Source: Anaerococcus vaginimassiliensis (GTDB taxonomy: Bacteria; Bacillota; Clostridia; Tissierellales; Peptoniphilaceae). Taken from it: a DNA stretch of 64,000 nt. Position 1 is the first letter of the stretch; the number at the start of each line of letters is the position of its first letter. The notes beneath the pieces are model-generated. The model searched no databases and had not been told where the DNA came from. It saw nothing but the letters and a program-made list of their open reading frames with translations. Positions 44,943 through 54,155 of this stretch are shown here, piece by piece. Both the position numbers and the translations under genes were made by a program. The stretch spans positions 1 to 64,000 of the forward strand of contig NZ_LR130844.1 in the NCBI RefSeq assembly GCF_900626155.1. Reading direction: 5' to 3'.

Positions 44943-44970
44943 GAAAAAAGATGCTAGTCTGTAGCATCTT
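44943..44970 (-). terminator. Terminator between nrdR and rarA
   Basis: Minus-strand AAGATGCTA / TAGCATCTT with loop CAGAC and a T run. The nrdR stop codon TAG lies in the loop-stem junction. Only about 17 bases separate it from the rarA start. Confidence 0.85.
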
Positions 44971-45421
44971 CTTTATCTTTTAAACTTTTTATTTCATCAT
45001 AAAAGGAATCTACATCCTTAAATTCTCTATACACCGATGCAAACCTAACATAAGCTACAGGGTCAAGTTTTTTAAGCTCCTGCATAACTAACTCACCAAT
45101 GTAGGTTGAGTCTACTTCCTTAAGTCCAGTATGGTTAATCTCAGTTTCTATATTTCTTGCTACTTTTTCGATATCCGCCATAGTTACAGGTCTTTTCTGA
45201 CAGCTTTTTACAATTCCATATATTAATTTAGATGGGTCATAAGCTTCTCTAGTTTGATTTTTCTTTACAACCATAATAGTTGAATCTTCGTATCTTTCAT
45301 ATGTCGAAAATCTACGGTCGCAATCTTCGCAAAGACGTCTGCGTCTGATTGCTCTGTCATCTTCAGTGGACCTAGAATCTAGAACTCTGGTGTTATTCGA
45401 ATTGCAGTAGGGACACCTCAT
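44954..45421 (-). CDS. nrdR: Ribonucleotide reductase repressor NrdR
   Basis: 155 aa. An N-terminal zinc ribbon (MRCPYCNSNNTRVLDSRST, CEDCDRRF) precedes the ATP-cone (VVKKNQTREAYDPSKLI). It senses ATP/dATP and represses nrd genes at NrdR boxes. It starts one base after the ftsZ stop, a coupling of division and DNA-precursor control. Confidence 0.97.
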   Translation of the reverse strand: MRCPYCNSNNTRVLDSRSTEDDRAIRRRRLCEDCDRRFSTYERYEDSTIMVVKKNQTREAYDPSKLIYGIVKSCQKRPVTMADIEKVARNIETEINHTGLKEVDSTYIGELVMQELKKLDPVAYVRFASVYREFKDVDSFYDEIKSLKDKEDATD

Positions 45422-45422
45422 A

Positions 45423-46508
45423 TTATTTTAAGAAATCTGGCAAATCAAAGTCATCAAAAGGATTTGATGATTTTTTGTTAGTTGATCTTTGTGGAGCATT
45501 CAAATCATCTGAGCTTCTTCTAGCAGATGGAGCTTGTCTTCTTTGTGGAGTTGGGTTATCAAAACCTGTTGCAATAACAGTAATCTTGATATCATCTCCT
45601 AGAGAATCATCACTACCAACACCAAAGATGATGTTTGCATCTGAGTCTATATTGTCTCTGATTAATTCTGCTGCTTCATTCGCTTCCATTAGTCCAACTT
45701 CTGCTGCAGTTACATTTAATAATACTGCATTAGCACCTTCAATGCTTGTTTCAAGTAGTGGAGAATTAATAGCAGCCTTGGCAGCTTCAACAGCTCTATT
45801 TTCGCCATTTGCTCTACCAATACCCATGTGAGCTATACCTTGATCTGACATGATTGATTCAACGTCAGCAAAGTCAAGGTTAATTACATTAGGTACAGCG
45901 ATTAGCTCAGATATACCACTTACAGCATCCATAAGAACTTGGTCTGCCATCTTGAAAGCATCTACCATAGATGTTCTTTTTTCTACGATTTGAAGAAGTC
46001 TATCGTTAGGAATTGTGATAAGTGTATCTACATTTTCCTTAAGTCTTTCGATTCCACCTTCAGCTTGAGTTTGTCTTTTTCTACCTTCAAAAGTAAATGG
46101 CTTTGTTACAACACCAACTGTAAGAATTTCCATTTCTTTAGCTACTTTTGCAACTACTGGAGCGGCACCTGTTCCTGTTCCACCACCCATACCAGCAGTA
46201 ATAAATATCATATCTGCACCTTTTATAGCATCAGATATTTCATTCTTAGATTCTTCTGCAGCCTTTTCTCCAACTTCTGGATTAGCTCCTGCTCCAAGTC
46301 CTCTTGTAAGCTTTTCACCAATTTGAAGTCTTACATCTGCATTTGACTCTTGTAGAGTTTGTAGATCAGTGTTTAGTGCTAAAAATTCTACTCCTGATAA
46401 ACCACTTTCTCTCATTCGGCTGATAGCGTTGTTTCCACCGCCACCAACACCTATAACTTTGATTTTAGCTAAAGAGCCGTTATCCATGTCCATGTTAATG
46501 TTTGCCAT
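45423..46508 (-). CDS. ftsZ: Cell division protein FtsZ
   Basis: 361 aa from ATG 46508, chosen because GGGGGAAAG precedes it; an ATG at 46520 has no ribosome site. The tubulin signature is [13 protein letters not shown], and [14 protein letters not shown] begins the nucleotide fold. A short disordered linker leads to the C-terminal peptide [13 protein letters not shown] that binds partner proteins. It forms the Z-ring. ftsA does not precede it. Confidence 0.98.
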   Translation of the reverse strand: MANINMDMDNGSLAKIKVIGVGGGGNNAISRMRESGLSGVEFLALNTDLQTLQESNADVRLQIGEKLTRGLGAGANPEVGEKAAEESKNEISDAIKGADMIFITAGMGGGTGTGAAPVVAKVAKEMEILTVGVVTKPFTFEGRKRQTQAEGGIERLKENVDTLITIPNDRLLQIVEKRTSMVDAFKMADQVLMDAVSGISELIAVPNVINLDFADVESIMSDQGIAHMGIGRANGENRAVEAAKAAINSPLLETSIEGANAVLLNVTAAEVGLMEANEAAELIRDNIDSDANIIFGVGSDDSLGDDIKITVIATGFDNPTPQRRQAPSARRSSDDLNAPQRSTNKKSSNPFDDFDLPDFLK

Positions 46509-46543
46509 ACTTTCCCCCATTTTTCTAATAAGATAATTTTATA

Positions 46544-47380
46544 TTAAGAACCTTCGTTTATTTCAACTATTGGTTTCTTTCCATTTGTTAAATTAATAGA
46601 AGAAACATCTTGGTCCTTACTTTCTACATCCTTTAATATTGATTCTAGCAAGCCGAGCTTGTAGGTAATTTCATCCATGTTGCCAAAATCAACTACTATA
46701 TCTTTAACTATTATACCAATATGCGCCTTGTTTTCCAAATTTAATTCACTAATAGAATCCATATAAGAAGTTTTTTTAAGTTTGCTAATAAATTCTTTGT
46801 AATCAGCATCTTGACTAAATTCTTTGATGCCTTTCTCACTTGCTGAAGCAACATTTATCTTGATTAAAGAATCTTTGAGATTATTAGATAACTTATCATC
46901 TTCTAAGATGCTTACTTTATTAGACAAGTAAGTTATTTTATCATCATCTTCTATATAAAATTCTGGGTAAATTTCACTTATTTTAATATTTATTACTTTA
47001 GGAAACTTTTTAGTAACCTCAGCCTTTTCTATAGTATCAGTTTCTATAAGTTTCTTTTCTTGTTTTTTGGTATTATAGAATAAAATATTTTTGCCCACTG
47101 GATTTTCAATTCTCGAAATAACATCTGTTACTTGGATTCTTTCATTTCCTTCAACAAAAACCTGACCAATCTTTAGGTAAGGATGTCTTAGAGTATTTAT
47201 AATAATTGTTAAAATCCCAATAAAAACAAGAAATCCAACGAATCTTTTGTTAAAAATCTTGCCCTTTCTTTTATTAGGTCTTACCTTTCTAGGACTGTCA
47301 TTATTATAAGAGCCTTGGTTTCTAGTATCTCTATGTCGAGTCGCTTTTCTAGTATTTGTAGATTTTCTATTATCCTTCAT
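46544..47380 (-). CDS. Cell division protein DivIB/FtsQ
   Basis: 278 aa. A very basic cytoplasmic tail (about 1-45), one membrane helix (about 46-66) and an outside POTRA domain (IGQVFVEGNERIQVTDVISRI) followed by a beta domain. It joins FtsL and DivIC in the divisome. It overlaps murG by 11 bases. Confidence 0.9.
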   Translation of the reverse strand: MKDNRKSTNTRKATRHRDTRNQGSYNNDSPRKVRPNKRKGKIFNKRFVGFLVFIGILTIIINTLRHPYLKIGQVFVEGNERIQVTDVISRIENPVGKNILFYNTKKQEKKLIETDTIEKAEVTKKFPKVINIKISEIYPEFYIEDDDKITYLSNKVSILEDDKLSNNLKDSLIKINVASASEKGIKEFSQDADYKEFISKLKKTSYMDSISELNLENKAHIGIIVKDIVVDFGNMDEITYKLGLLESILKDVESKDQDVSSINLTNGKKPIVEINEGS

Positions 47381-48461
47381 TGTTTACTAGCTCCTCTATT
47401 ATCTTAAATATTTTATCCCCAGCATCTTCATCAGCTAATTTATGAGCGTTAACTCCCATATTCTTTATCTTTTCTTTATCACTAACAATCTCTTTAATCT
47501 TATGATCTAAAACGTCTCCAGATAATTCTTTTTCTAAAATCATTTCTGATGCACCGTTTTTGACATAGGTTTCAGCATTAAACTGTTGGTGATTTTCCGT
47601 AGTGTATGATTTAGGTATTAGAATAGATGCTTTTGATACTGCAGATATTTCTGATAGACTCATAGCTCCAGAAGAAGCTATTATCAAATCGCTAACACCA
47701 TAAAAAAGATCAATGTTATCAATATATGGAAAGACTTTTAAGTATGGAGATTTTTCACTTCCTTCTATAAAATCATCATAATACCTATTTCCAGTTTGAT
47801 GAAGAAGATAATATGACCCATCTAATTTCTTAGATAAATCTTTTACAGCCTCATTCATGAAATAAGAACCATTGCTACCACCGAAAGAAAATACTACTGG
47901 CCTATCTTTTTTGATACCTAACTTATCTAGATCTTCGTAAGTGTATTTTAGGTTGAAATTTGTCCTCACAGGATTTCCAGTAACTACTATATTTTCAGTG
48001 TGTTTAAAGTGTTTCTTCGCCTCTTTGTAGGAAATTAGAACCTTGTCAACTTTATTAGATAAAAATTTGGAAGCTACACCTGGATATGAATTTGACTCAT
48101 GAACTACACTTGGTATGTGCTTTTTGCTTGCTTGATATAGTATTGGAGCACAAACATATCCCCCAGTTCCTATAACAAAATCTGGCTTATATTCTTTGAT
48201 TATTTTTTTAGCTTTGTTAAATCCTTTTAGATTTTTAATCAGTGATATAAATAATTTTTTATTAATTTTTCTAGGAATTCCCATACCTGGTAGGTCTACG
48301 AATTGGTAGCCATATTTTTTGGCTATAGATTCTTCTGGTCCACCTTTTATTCCTACATACAAAATCTCAGTATCTTTTATTTCTTTTTCTAGCTTTTGTG
48401 CTATGGCTATGGCTGGATAAATATGTCCTCCAGTACCACCACCAGAAATAATTACTCTCAT
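47370..48461 (-). CDS. murG: Lipid II synthase MurG (UDP-GlcNAc transferase)
   Basis: 363 aa GT28 enzyme. GGGTGGHIYPAIAIA is the N-terminal lipid-pocket loop; the C-terminal UDP-GlcNAc site includes SFGGSNGS and SGAMSLSEISA. It adds GlcNAc to lipid I. It overlaps murD by ATGA. Confidence 0.97.
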   Translation of the reverse strand: MRVIISGGGTGGHIYPAIAIAQKLEKEIKDTEILYVGIKGGPEESIAKKYGYQFVDLPGMGIPRKINKKLFISLIKNLKGFNKAKKIIKEYKPDFVIGTGGYVCAPILYQASKKHIPSVVHESNSYPGVASKFLSNKVDKVLISYKEAKKHFKHTENIVVTGNPVRTNFNLKYTYEDLDKLGIKKDRPVVFSFGGSNGSYFMNEAVKDLSKKLDGSYYLLHQTGNRYYDDFIEGSEKSPYLKVFPYIDNIDLFYGVSDLIIASSGAMSLSEISAVSKASILIPKSYTTENHQQFNAETYVKNGASEMILEKELSGDVLDHKIKEIVSDKEKIKNMGVNAHKLADEDAGDKIFKIIEELVNNEG

Positions 48462-49786
48462 TTAATCTTCCTTTTTTTATATTCTAAGACTTTAGCTTTG
48501 AAGTCCTCACCTCTTAGCTCAAAGTTTTTGTACATATCCCAAGATGCACTAGCAGGTGATAACAATATCACATCACCATCACTTGCATGATCAAACGATA
48601 TGTCTACTGCCTCTTTCATATCATTTGCTTTAATATAAGAAACTCCTTCTTCTTTGCATAAGTTTGCTAAAATGTCAGAAGTCTCTCCCATTATCACCAT
48701 GAATTTACCCTTTTTTTTGAAGGCCTTAACATATGCAGAATAATCAATATGTTTATTGTAACCTCCAGCTATTATGATAATTGGATCATTAAAACTTTCT
48801 ATGGCCTTAACAGAACTATCGACATTTGTTCCTTTTGAATCGTTATATACTTTAACACCCGAAATGGCATCCACATATTCAAGCCTATGTTCAATTGATT
48901 TAAAGGTCTTTAAGGCATTTTTTATATCTGAAATATCAATACCAAACAGGTAAGCACAAAGGCTTGCTGCCATAATATTTTCATAATTATGATTACCTAT
49001 TACTAATAAATCATCAACATCAATTAATTTTTCTATCTTTTCATCTTTTAAATAAATTGTGGATTCTTTTAAGAAAATTCCTCTTTCGACCTCATTTTTA
49101 GATGAAAATTCGTATATTTTAGCCTTATAAGAAGATTTATGATCTTGTAAGATTTCATCTTCGTGATTTATTATTATATAATCATCTTTATCTTGATTCT
49201 TGCTTATACTTATCTTGGAGTTAATATAATCATCAAATGTTCCGTGCCAATCAATATGATCTTCACTTATGTTTGTTATAGTAGCTATTTTAGGCTTATA
49301 ATTTTTAACATCATGAAGTTGGAAGCTTGAAAGTTCGCATACAAACACAGCATCTTTGTTTGTAGCCATCTGCCACAAAATTCCTTCTCCAATATTTCCT
49401 ACAGATATAGCTTTTATGCCTGATTCATTTAATATGTGAGTCACCATAGATGTAGTTGATGTTTTGCCATTTGTACCTGTTATAGAAATAATTTTTGCAT
49501 CAGGAAATAGCCTATAAGAAAGCTCTATGTCAGAAATAATTTCATATTTCCTTGAAAGTCTTTTAACTATTTCATCATGAGGAGGAATGCCTGGAGATTT
49601 AACTACAAAATCATATGGAATCGTATCTATTTCTAAATCAGAAATAGGGCTATACTTATAGCCCTCTAATTCCTTAACATTTTTTTTATTTTTGTCATAG
49701 GTATATACTTCATATCCCTCTTTTTCTAGTGTTTTTACTGAAGATATGCCCGTTAGTCCTAAGCCATATACTAAAACTTTTTTCAT
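48458..49786 (-). CDS. murD: UDP-MurNAc-L-alanine:D-glutamate ligase
   Basis: 442 aa from the ATG at 49786 that overlaps the mraY stop (ATGA); the reading frame also opens 9 codons earlier but without purpose. N-terminal Rossmann part VYGLGLTGISSV, ATP loop ITGTNGKTSTT and the C-terminal ligase domain (YNDSKGTNVDSS). It adds D-Glu to the stem peptide. Confidence 0.97.
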   Translation of the reverse strand: MKKVLVYGLGLTGISSVKTLEKEGYEVYTYDKNKKNVKELEGYKYSPISDLEIDTIPYDFVVKSPGIPPHDEIVKRLSRKYEIISDIELSYRLFPDAKIISITGTNGKTSTTSMVTHILNESGIKAISVGNIGEGILWQMATNKDAVFVCELSSFQLHDVKNYKPKIATITNISEDHIDWHGTFDDYINSKISISKNQDKDDYIIINHEDEILQDHKSSYKAKIYEFSSKNEVERGIFLKESTIYLKDEKIEKLIDVDDLLVIGNHNYENIMAASLCAYLFGIDISDIKNALKTFKSIEHRLEYVDAISGVKVYNDSKGTNVDSSVKAIESFNDPIIIIAGGYNKHIDYSAYVKAFKKKGKFMVIMGETSDILANLCKEEGVSYIKANDMKEAVDISFDHASDGDVILLSPASASWDMYKNFELRGEDFKAKVLEYKKRKIK

Positions 49787-50730
49787 ACTAATGCCGCCAA
49801 TGTTATCATACATAAAATTACAGATACTACTGTAAATGATACTACTATTTTTGCTTCTTTATATCCTTTTAGTTCGAAATGATGGTGGATTGGAGTCATA
49901 AGAAATACTCTCTTTTTATTTCTATGTCTGTAGCTTAATACTTGAATTATTACAGACAAAGTTTCCATAACATAAATCCCACCAAATATTATTAGATATA
50001 TTGGTATTCTTAAAACTATAGATAAGGCTACAACTGCCCCGCCTATGGCCATAGATCCAGTATCACCCATAAATACTGATGCTGGATTTGAATTAAAGAA
50101 TAAGAAACCTAAAAGTGTACCCATCATAATATAAGAAAATAATTCATTATCTGTGCCTTTACCAATTATAGCAAGAGTTATAAACACTGGAACAGATACG
50201 CTTGCTAGTAGTCCATCAAGACCATCTGTTAAGTTTGTCGCATTAGTTGTTCCTACAATTATGAAGATCATAAGAGGAATACCAAGTATGCCAAGTTTTA
50301 AATCGAAGTTTGTAAATGGTATTCTAAATAGCTCAATACTATCTCTATCATTTATAAATGCCATAACTGTAATAATAACAGCAAGAGCAAATTGGAGAAC
50401 CAATTTTCCCTTTGGGCTTAATCCTTCTGATTGCTTAAGCACAAGTTTTCTAAAGTCATCTATAAATCCTATTGCACCAAATCCTAACATAGAAATTATC
50501 AGAATTGCATTTTGTAGGTTAAAATCTAAAAACACTAACGATAAGATAAGTGTAGCTATCATAAAAATGATACCACCCATTGTTGGAGTTCCTGCCTTCG
50601 AATAATGACTCTTTGGACCTACGTCTCTTATATTTTGTCCTATTTTTCTTCTTTTAAGGATTGGAAGAATCAACAAACCAAGTCCCAAACTTACGAGTAT
50701 GCTTATAATAATTAATAAATATTTGTTCAT
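49783..50730 (-). CDS. mraY: Phospho-MurNAc-pentapeptide transferase MraY
   Basis: 315 aa with about ten membrane helices. Landmarks TPTMGGIIFM, GFIDDFRK, NATNLTDGLDGL, MGDTGSMAIGG and the HHHFELKG loop. It makes lipid I. It sits between ftsL and murD; murE and murF are absent here. Confidence 0.97.
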   Translation of the reverse strand: MNKYLLIIISILVSLGLGLLILPILKRRKIGQNIRDVGPKSHYSKAGTPTMGGIIFMIATLILSLVFLDFNLQNAILIISMLGFGAIGFIDDFRKLVLKQSEGLSPKGKLVLQFALAVIITVMAFINDRDSIELFRIPFTNFDLKLGILGIPLMIFIIVGTTNATNLTDGLDGLLASVSVPVFITLAIIGKGTDNELFSYIMMGTLLGFLFFNSNPASVFMGDTGSMAIGGAVVALSIVLRIPIYLIIFGGIYVMETLSVIIQVLSYRHRNKKRVFLMTPIHHHFELKGYKEAKIVVSFTVVSVILCMITLAALV

Positions 50731-50733
50731 AAA

Positions 50734-51129
50734 TTATTTCCTATCTACATTTAATTTGACGGTGTTATCTTTATCCCTATAAACCATTCCCAAATCTTCT
50801 AGGGCATATCTTTGAATTTTGTTGATATCAATAGTATTTTCTAATTTTTGACTTAACCTATCCCTCTGTAGTTCGTATGAGATTATATCCGCCTTCAATG
50901 TATTATACTCATATCGTCTAGCTTGCAAGCTTCTTTGTTTAAGAAAGGCAGAAACTGCCAAGGATAAAACGACAAGAAAACAAAGACTTGATACTAAAAG
51001 CTTAAACTTTTTATCTTTTTTCTTTAGCTCTTGGATTTTTCTAGCCTGATTTTTTCTACTGTTTTCTTTTACCTTAAGTCTTTTCCTTTTTCTATTTTTA
51101 TTTGTAATATTTGGTGCTCTTTCTTCCAT
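50734..51129 (-). CDS. FtsL-like division protein
   Basis: 131 aa from the ATG at 51129 (AAAGGA six bases upstream); a longer TTG opening at 51147 is less likely. Very basic cytoplasmic tail (about 1-45), one membrane helix (about 47-66), then a short outside coiled coil (LKADIISYELQRDRLSQKLEN) and the typical IQRYALEDLGM ending. Position after rsmH is that of ftsL. Confidence 0.85.
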   Translation of the reverse strand: MEERAPNITNKNRKRKRLKVKENSRKNQARKIQELKKKDKKFKLLVSSLCFLVVLSLAVSAFLKQRSLQARRYEYNTLKADIISYELQRDRLSQKLENTIDINKIQRYALEDLGMVYRDKDNTVKLNVDRK

Positions 51130-51131
51130 TT

Positions 51132-52052
51132 TTATATCCTTTGACAAACTCTTAGCTTGGCAGGTTTTGCTCTCGAGTTTTCTTCTAGTTCTTTTTTACT
51201 AGCTGTAATTGGCTTTCTTGTTATAATCTTTACCTTTGCTTTGTGATTGCAAACACACACAGGAAATTCTGGTGGGCAAATGCAATCCGTCGCCAAATCC
51301 TTAAATTTATTTTTAACAATCCTATCTTCTAGCGAATGAAATGTTATGATAGCAAGCCTTCCATCTTTATTTAAGTGGTCGACAACCTTATCTATAGTAT
51401 CTTTTAAAACATCTAATTCTCTATTAACTTCAATCCTTAGGGCTTGAAATACTCTCTTTTCAGGATGGGCTTCGTTAGATTTTATAGATTTAGTAACTAT
51501 ATCTTTCAATTTAAAGGTAGTATCTATCCTATAATCTTCTCTTGCCTTAATAATATTTTTTGCAATAAGTCTTGAGAACTTCTCCTCGCCATATTCAAAA
51601 AATATTTTCTCTAGCTCATCCTGAGAGTATTCATTGACAATTATCTCTGCTGTTAACTCATTTTCTTGGTTCATCCTCATATCCAACGGACCGTCTTTCA
51701 TATAAGAAAAACCTCTATCAGCGTTGTCTATTTGGTATGAACTTACGCCAATGTCCATCAAAGCCCCATCTATATAATCAAAGCCAAGGTCTCTTAATAC
51801 TTCATCGATTTTTTCAAAGTTACTATTTACAAAGATAACATTAGAAAAATCTTTTAAGTTTTCCTTGGCTGCTTCAATGGCTTCTTTATCCTGATCTAGT
51901 GCTATTAATATCCCTTCATTAGAAAGTCTTTCCAAAATCATTTTAGAATGTCCGCCTTTTCCTAGGGTTAAATCTAAATAGACACCATCAGGTTTTATAT
52001 TCAAATTTTCTATAGTTTCAGTTGCAATAACTGGTATATGTTCAAATTTCAT
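51132..52052 (-). CDS. rsmH: 16S rRNA (cytosine1402-N4)-methyltransferase
   Basis: About 306 aa; the first ATG (52061) overlaps the mraZ stop, the second (52052) is better spaced from GGAT. Motifs DLTLGKGGHS, GALMDIGVSSYQID and ITFHSLEDRIVK are standard. With rsmI (9.4 kb) it completes the m4Cm modification of C1402. Confidence 0.96.
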   Translation of the reverse strand: MKFEHIPVIATETIENLNIKPDGVYLDLTLGKGGHSKMILERLSNEGILIALDQDKEAIEAAKENLKDFSNVIFVNSNFEKIDEVLRDLGFDYIDGALMDIGVSSYQIDNADRGFSYMKDGPLDMRMNQENELTAEIIVNEYSQDELEKIFFEYGEEKFSRLIAKNIIKAREDYRIDTTFKLKDIVTKSIKSNEAHPEKRVFQALRIEVNRELDVLKDTIDKVVDHLNKDGRLAIITFHSLEDRIVKNKFKDLATDCICPPEFPVCVCNHKAKVKIITRKPITASKKELEENSRAKPAKLRVCQRI

Positions 52053-52053
52053 C

Positions 52054-52467
52054 TTATTCATCCATTATATCGGACAAATTCACCTCTACTTCATCAATAT
52101 ATGCCTGCCATCTTTCTCTATCCCATAACTCTATGGTTGTGTTATTTCCAATAATCATAGCCTCATCTTTGATTCCACTATAATCTTTGAGGTTCTTATT
52201 TAATAAAATTCTTCCTTGTTTGTCAAGACTCATTTTAACTGTAGATGAGAAAAACAGCCTTTTTATGGCTCTATTTTTTTTGCTTTCATTTATTTTTTCG
52301 TCTAACTTATGCGATTGTTTTACAAATTCTTCTTCTGTATAAATTATAAGAGAATGTTCTGGTCCTTTTGTGATGTAGAAATCTCCCTTTAGATTTTCTC
52401 TAAATTCACTAGGCATCATTATTCTATTTTTAGAATCTACTTTGTGAGTGAATTCACCTAAAAACAT
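52054..52467 (-). CDS. mraZ: Division/wall cluster regulator MraZ
   Basis: 137 aa with two AbrB-like halves, each with the DxxxR motif (HKVDSKNRIMMPSEFR and LDKQGRILL). It forms rings and binds repeats ahead of its own gene. Three such repeats lie between the promoter and the start. Confidence 0.96.
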   Translation of the reverse strand: MFLGEFTHKVDSKNRIMMPSEFRENLKGDFYITKGPEHSLIIYTEEEFVKQSHKLDEKINESKKNRAIKRLFFSSTVKMSLDKQGRILLNKNLKDYSGIKDEAMIIGNNTTIELWDRERWQAYIDEVEVNLSDIMDE

Positions 52468-52470
52468 TTT

Positions 52471-52500
52471 CTACCACCTTCTACCACTAACATCCACTTT
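52471..52500 (-). promoter_or_regulatory. MraZ boxes, three repeats
   Basis: On the minus strand GTGGATGTTA, GTGGTAGAAG and GTGGTAGAAA follow each other with a period of exactly 10 bases, ending 3 bases before the mraZ ATG. This matches known MraZ operators (G-rich repeats one helical turn apart) and covers the start of transcription and the ribosome site. Confidence 0.78.
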
Positions 52501-52506
52501 ATAATC

Positions 52507-52535
52507 ATTTTATCCTATAACAAAGATATTTGCAA
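52507..52535 (-). promoter_or_regulatory. Promoter of the mraZ division cluster
   Basis: Minus-strand TTGCAA (52535-52530), 17-base spacer, TAAAAT (52512-52507). Confidence 0.7.
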
Positions 52536-52564
52536 CAAAAAAAGCCGACCTCATAGTCGACTTA
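52536..52564 (-). terminator. Terminator of hflX-yigZ-yebC-lgt
   Basis: Minus-strand AAGTCGAC / GTCGGCTT (one G.U) with loop TATGAG and a run of seven T. It separates lgt from the mraZ promoter. Confidence 0.88.
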
Positions 52565-52597
52565 AAACATTAATAATCTAAAATCATCTAGTTATTT

Positions 52598-53410
52598 TCA
52601 TTTAAATTTCACTATTCTGTCTTTTTTGCCTGCTTCTTTATTATCCTTGCTAATTTTATTATAGTATGGTGGGAGATTTTTCTTCATCGCCCAGATAAAA
52701 AGCCCTAAACCCAGGATAAAATATACGATACTTACAAGTTGAGCTGTTCTTAGAGATCCTATATACAAGGAATCAGTTCTTAATCCTTCTACAAAAAATC
52801 TCAATACCCCATAAGCCATAAAGTATATTGCAGTTTGCTTACCCTTAGACGGATTTTTCTTCCTATAATTTATTAAAAATAAGAAAATTAAAACATCCCC
52901 TAGAGACTCATACAAAAATGTTGGGTGAACCTTTACACCATCTATTACAATTCCCCAAGGAAGATTAGTTGGTCCACCATGAGCTTCGGAGTTGGCAAAG
53001 TTACCCCAACGGCCTATTCCTTGAGCAAGAACTAATGAAGGAACCATCACATCCATTAGGTCTATTATTGGAATTTGCTTTTTCTTGGCGTATATAAATA
53101 AAGCAATACTTCCAAATAATATACCACCATGAATGGCTAGTCCACCTGCTCTAAAGTTTAGAATCTGTGATGGATTTGCTCCATAATAATCCCATTCAAA
53201 TAAAACATACCAAAATCTAGCTCCAAGTATTCCTATAGGCAAAACTACAAAGAGAATATCATAAATAAAGTCATCGTCAAAACCTCTTTTGACAAATTCT
53301 TTTTTGGCAAATTGAGCTGCTATGATTATCCCAGTTACAATTATTATCGCATACCAGTAAATTTCTACACCAAAGATCCTAAATGCAACAGGATTTATAT
53401 TAAATTCCAT
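52598..53410 (-). CDS. lgt: Prolipoprotein diacylglyceryl transferase
   Basis: 270 aa, seven-helix membrane enzyme. The family signature GRWGNFANSEAHGGPT (about 130-145) and the early RxG region are present, with HPTFLYES further on. It attaches diacylglycerol to lipobox cysteines before Lsp. Last gene of the hflX unit. Confidence 0.97.
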   Translation of the reverse strand: MEFNINPVAFRIFGVEIYWYAIIIVTGIIIAAQFAKKEFVKRGFDDDFIYDILFVVLPIGILGARFWYVLFEWDYYGANPSQILNFRAGGLAIHGGILFGSIALFIYAKKKQIPIIDLMDVMVPSLVLAQGIGRWGNFANSEAHGGPTNLPWGIVIDGVKVHPTFLYESLGDVLIFLFLINYRKKNPSKGKQTAIYFMAYGVLRFFVEGLRTDSLYIGSLRTAQLVSIVYFILGLGLFIWAMKKNLPPYYNKISKDNKEAGKKDRIVKFK

Positions 53411-53424
53411 AACCTAGCCTCGCC

Positions 53425-54147
53425 TTAGTCATCCCAGTTTGAATAGACTTCTTGAACATCGTCGTTATCTTCTAGAGTGTCTATTAACTTGGTAAGTTTT
53501 GATTTTTGATCTTCATCGTCTACTTTAATTAAATTTTGTGCAAGATATGAAATATCTGCGCTCTCAACCTTGTAACCAGCTTCTTTCAAGTTATCATTTG
53601 CATCATTGAAAGCTTGGACATCTGTTATAGCTTCGAAAAACTCTCCCATATCTTTAACATCTTCACAGCCTGCTTCTAGTGCATCCATCATGAATTCATC
53701 AAAATCTTTGTCTTCGCTATTTACTATGATATCACCTTTTCTATCGAACATAAACATTACAGATCCATCAGTTCCAAGATTTCCTCCGTTTTTATCAAAA
53801 GCATGTCTTACATCAGGAGCTGTTCTATTCTTATTATCTGTTAGGCAATCTACTATTATGGCTACCCCGCCTGGTCCATAACCTTCATAAATTATTCTTT
53901 CAAAGTTATCTGATGCATCATCGCCAGCTGCCTTTTTGATAGCTCTATCTATATTATCATTTGGCATGTTATCAGCCTTTGCCTTTTCAATAGCTGTCTT
54001 TAAGGCTGGGTTGTAATCAGGATTAACTCCACCTTCTTTGGCTGCTACTGTAATATTTCTAGCGTGTTTTGTGAAGATTTTTCCTTTTTTTGCATCTTCA
54101 CTACCTTTTTTATTTTTAATCTTGCTCCACTTATTATGTCCTGACAT
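53425..54147 (-). CDS. YebC/PmpR family protein
   Basis: 240 aa. N-terminal MSGHNKWSKIKNKKG and the acidic C-terminal regions (MFMFDRKGDI, VYSNWDD) identify the family. Members were described as transcription regulators; recent work on YebC-type proteins shows help with proline-rich translation. It lies between yigZ and lgt. Confidence 0.95.
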   Translation of the reverse strand: MSGHNKWSKIKNKKGSEDAKKGKIFTKHARNITVAAKEGGVNPDYNPALKTAIEKAKADNMPNDNIDRAIKKAAGDDASDNFERIIYEGYGPGGVAIIVDCLTDNKNRTAPDVRHAFDKNGGNLGTDGSVMFMFDRKGDIIVNSEDKDFDEFMMDALEAGCEDVKDMGEFFEAITDVQAFNDANDNLKEAGYKVESADISYLAQNLIKVDDEDQKSKLTKLIDTLEDNDDVQEVYSNWDD

Positions 54148-54155
54148 ATTTCCTC

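Noticed and set aside
45939-46346. 135-codon plus-strand frame opposite ftsZ
   Set aside because: Cys/Phe/Ser-rich composition and full overlap with ftsZ mark it as an antisense shadow.
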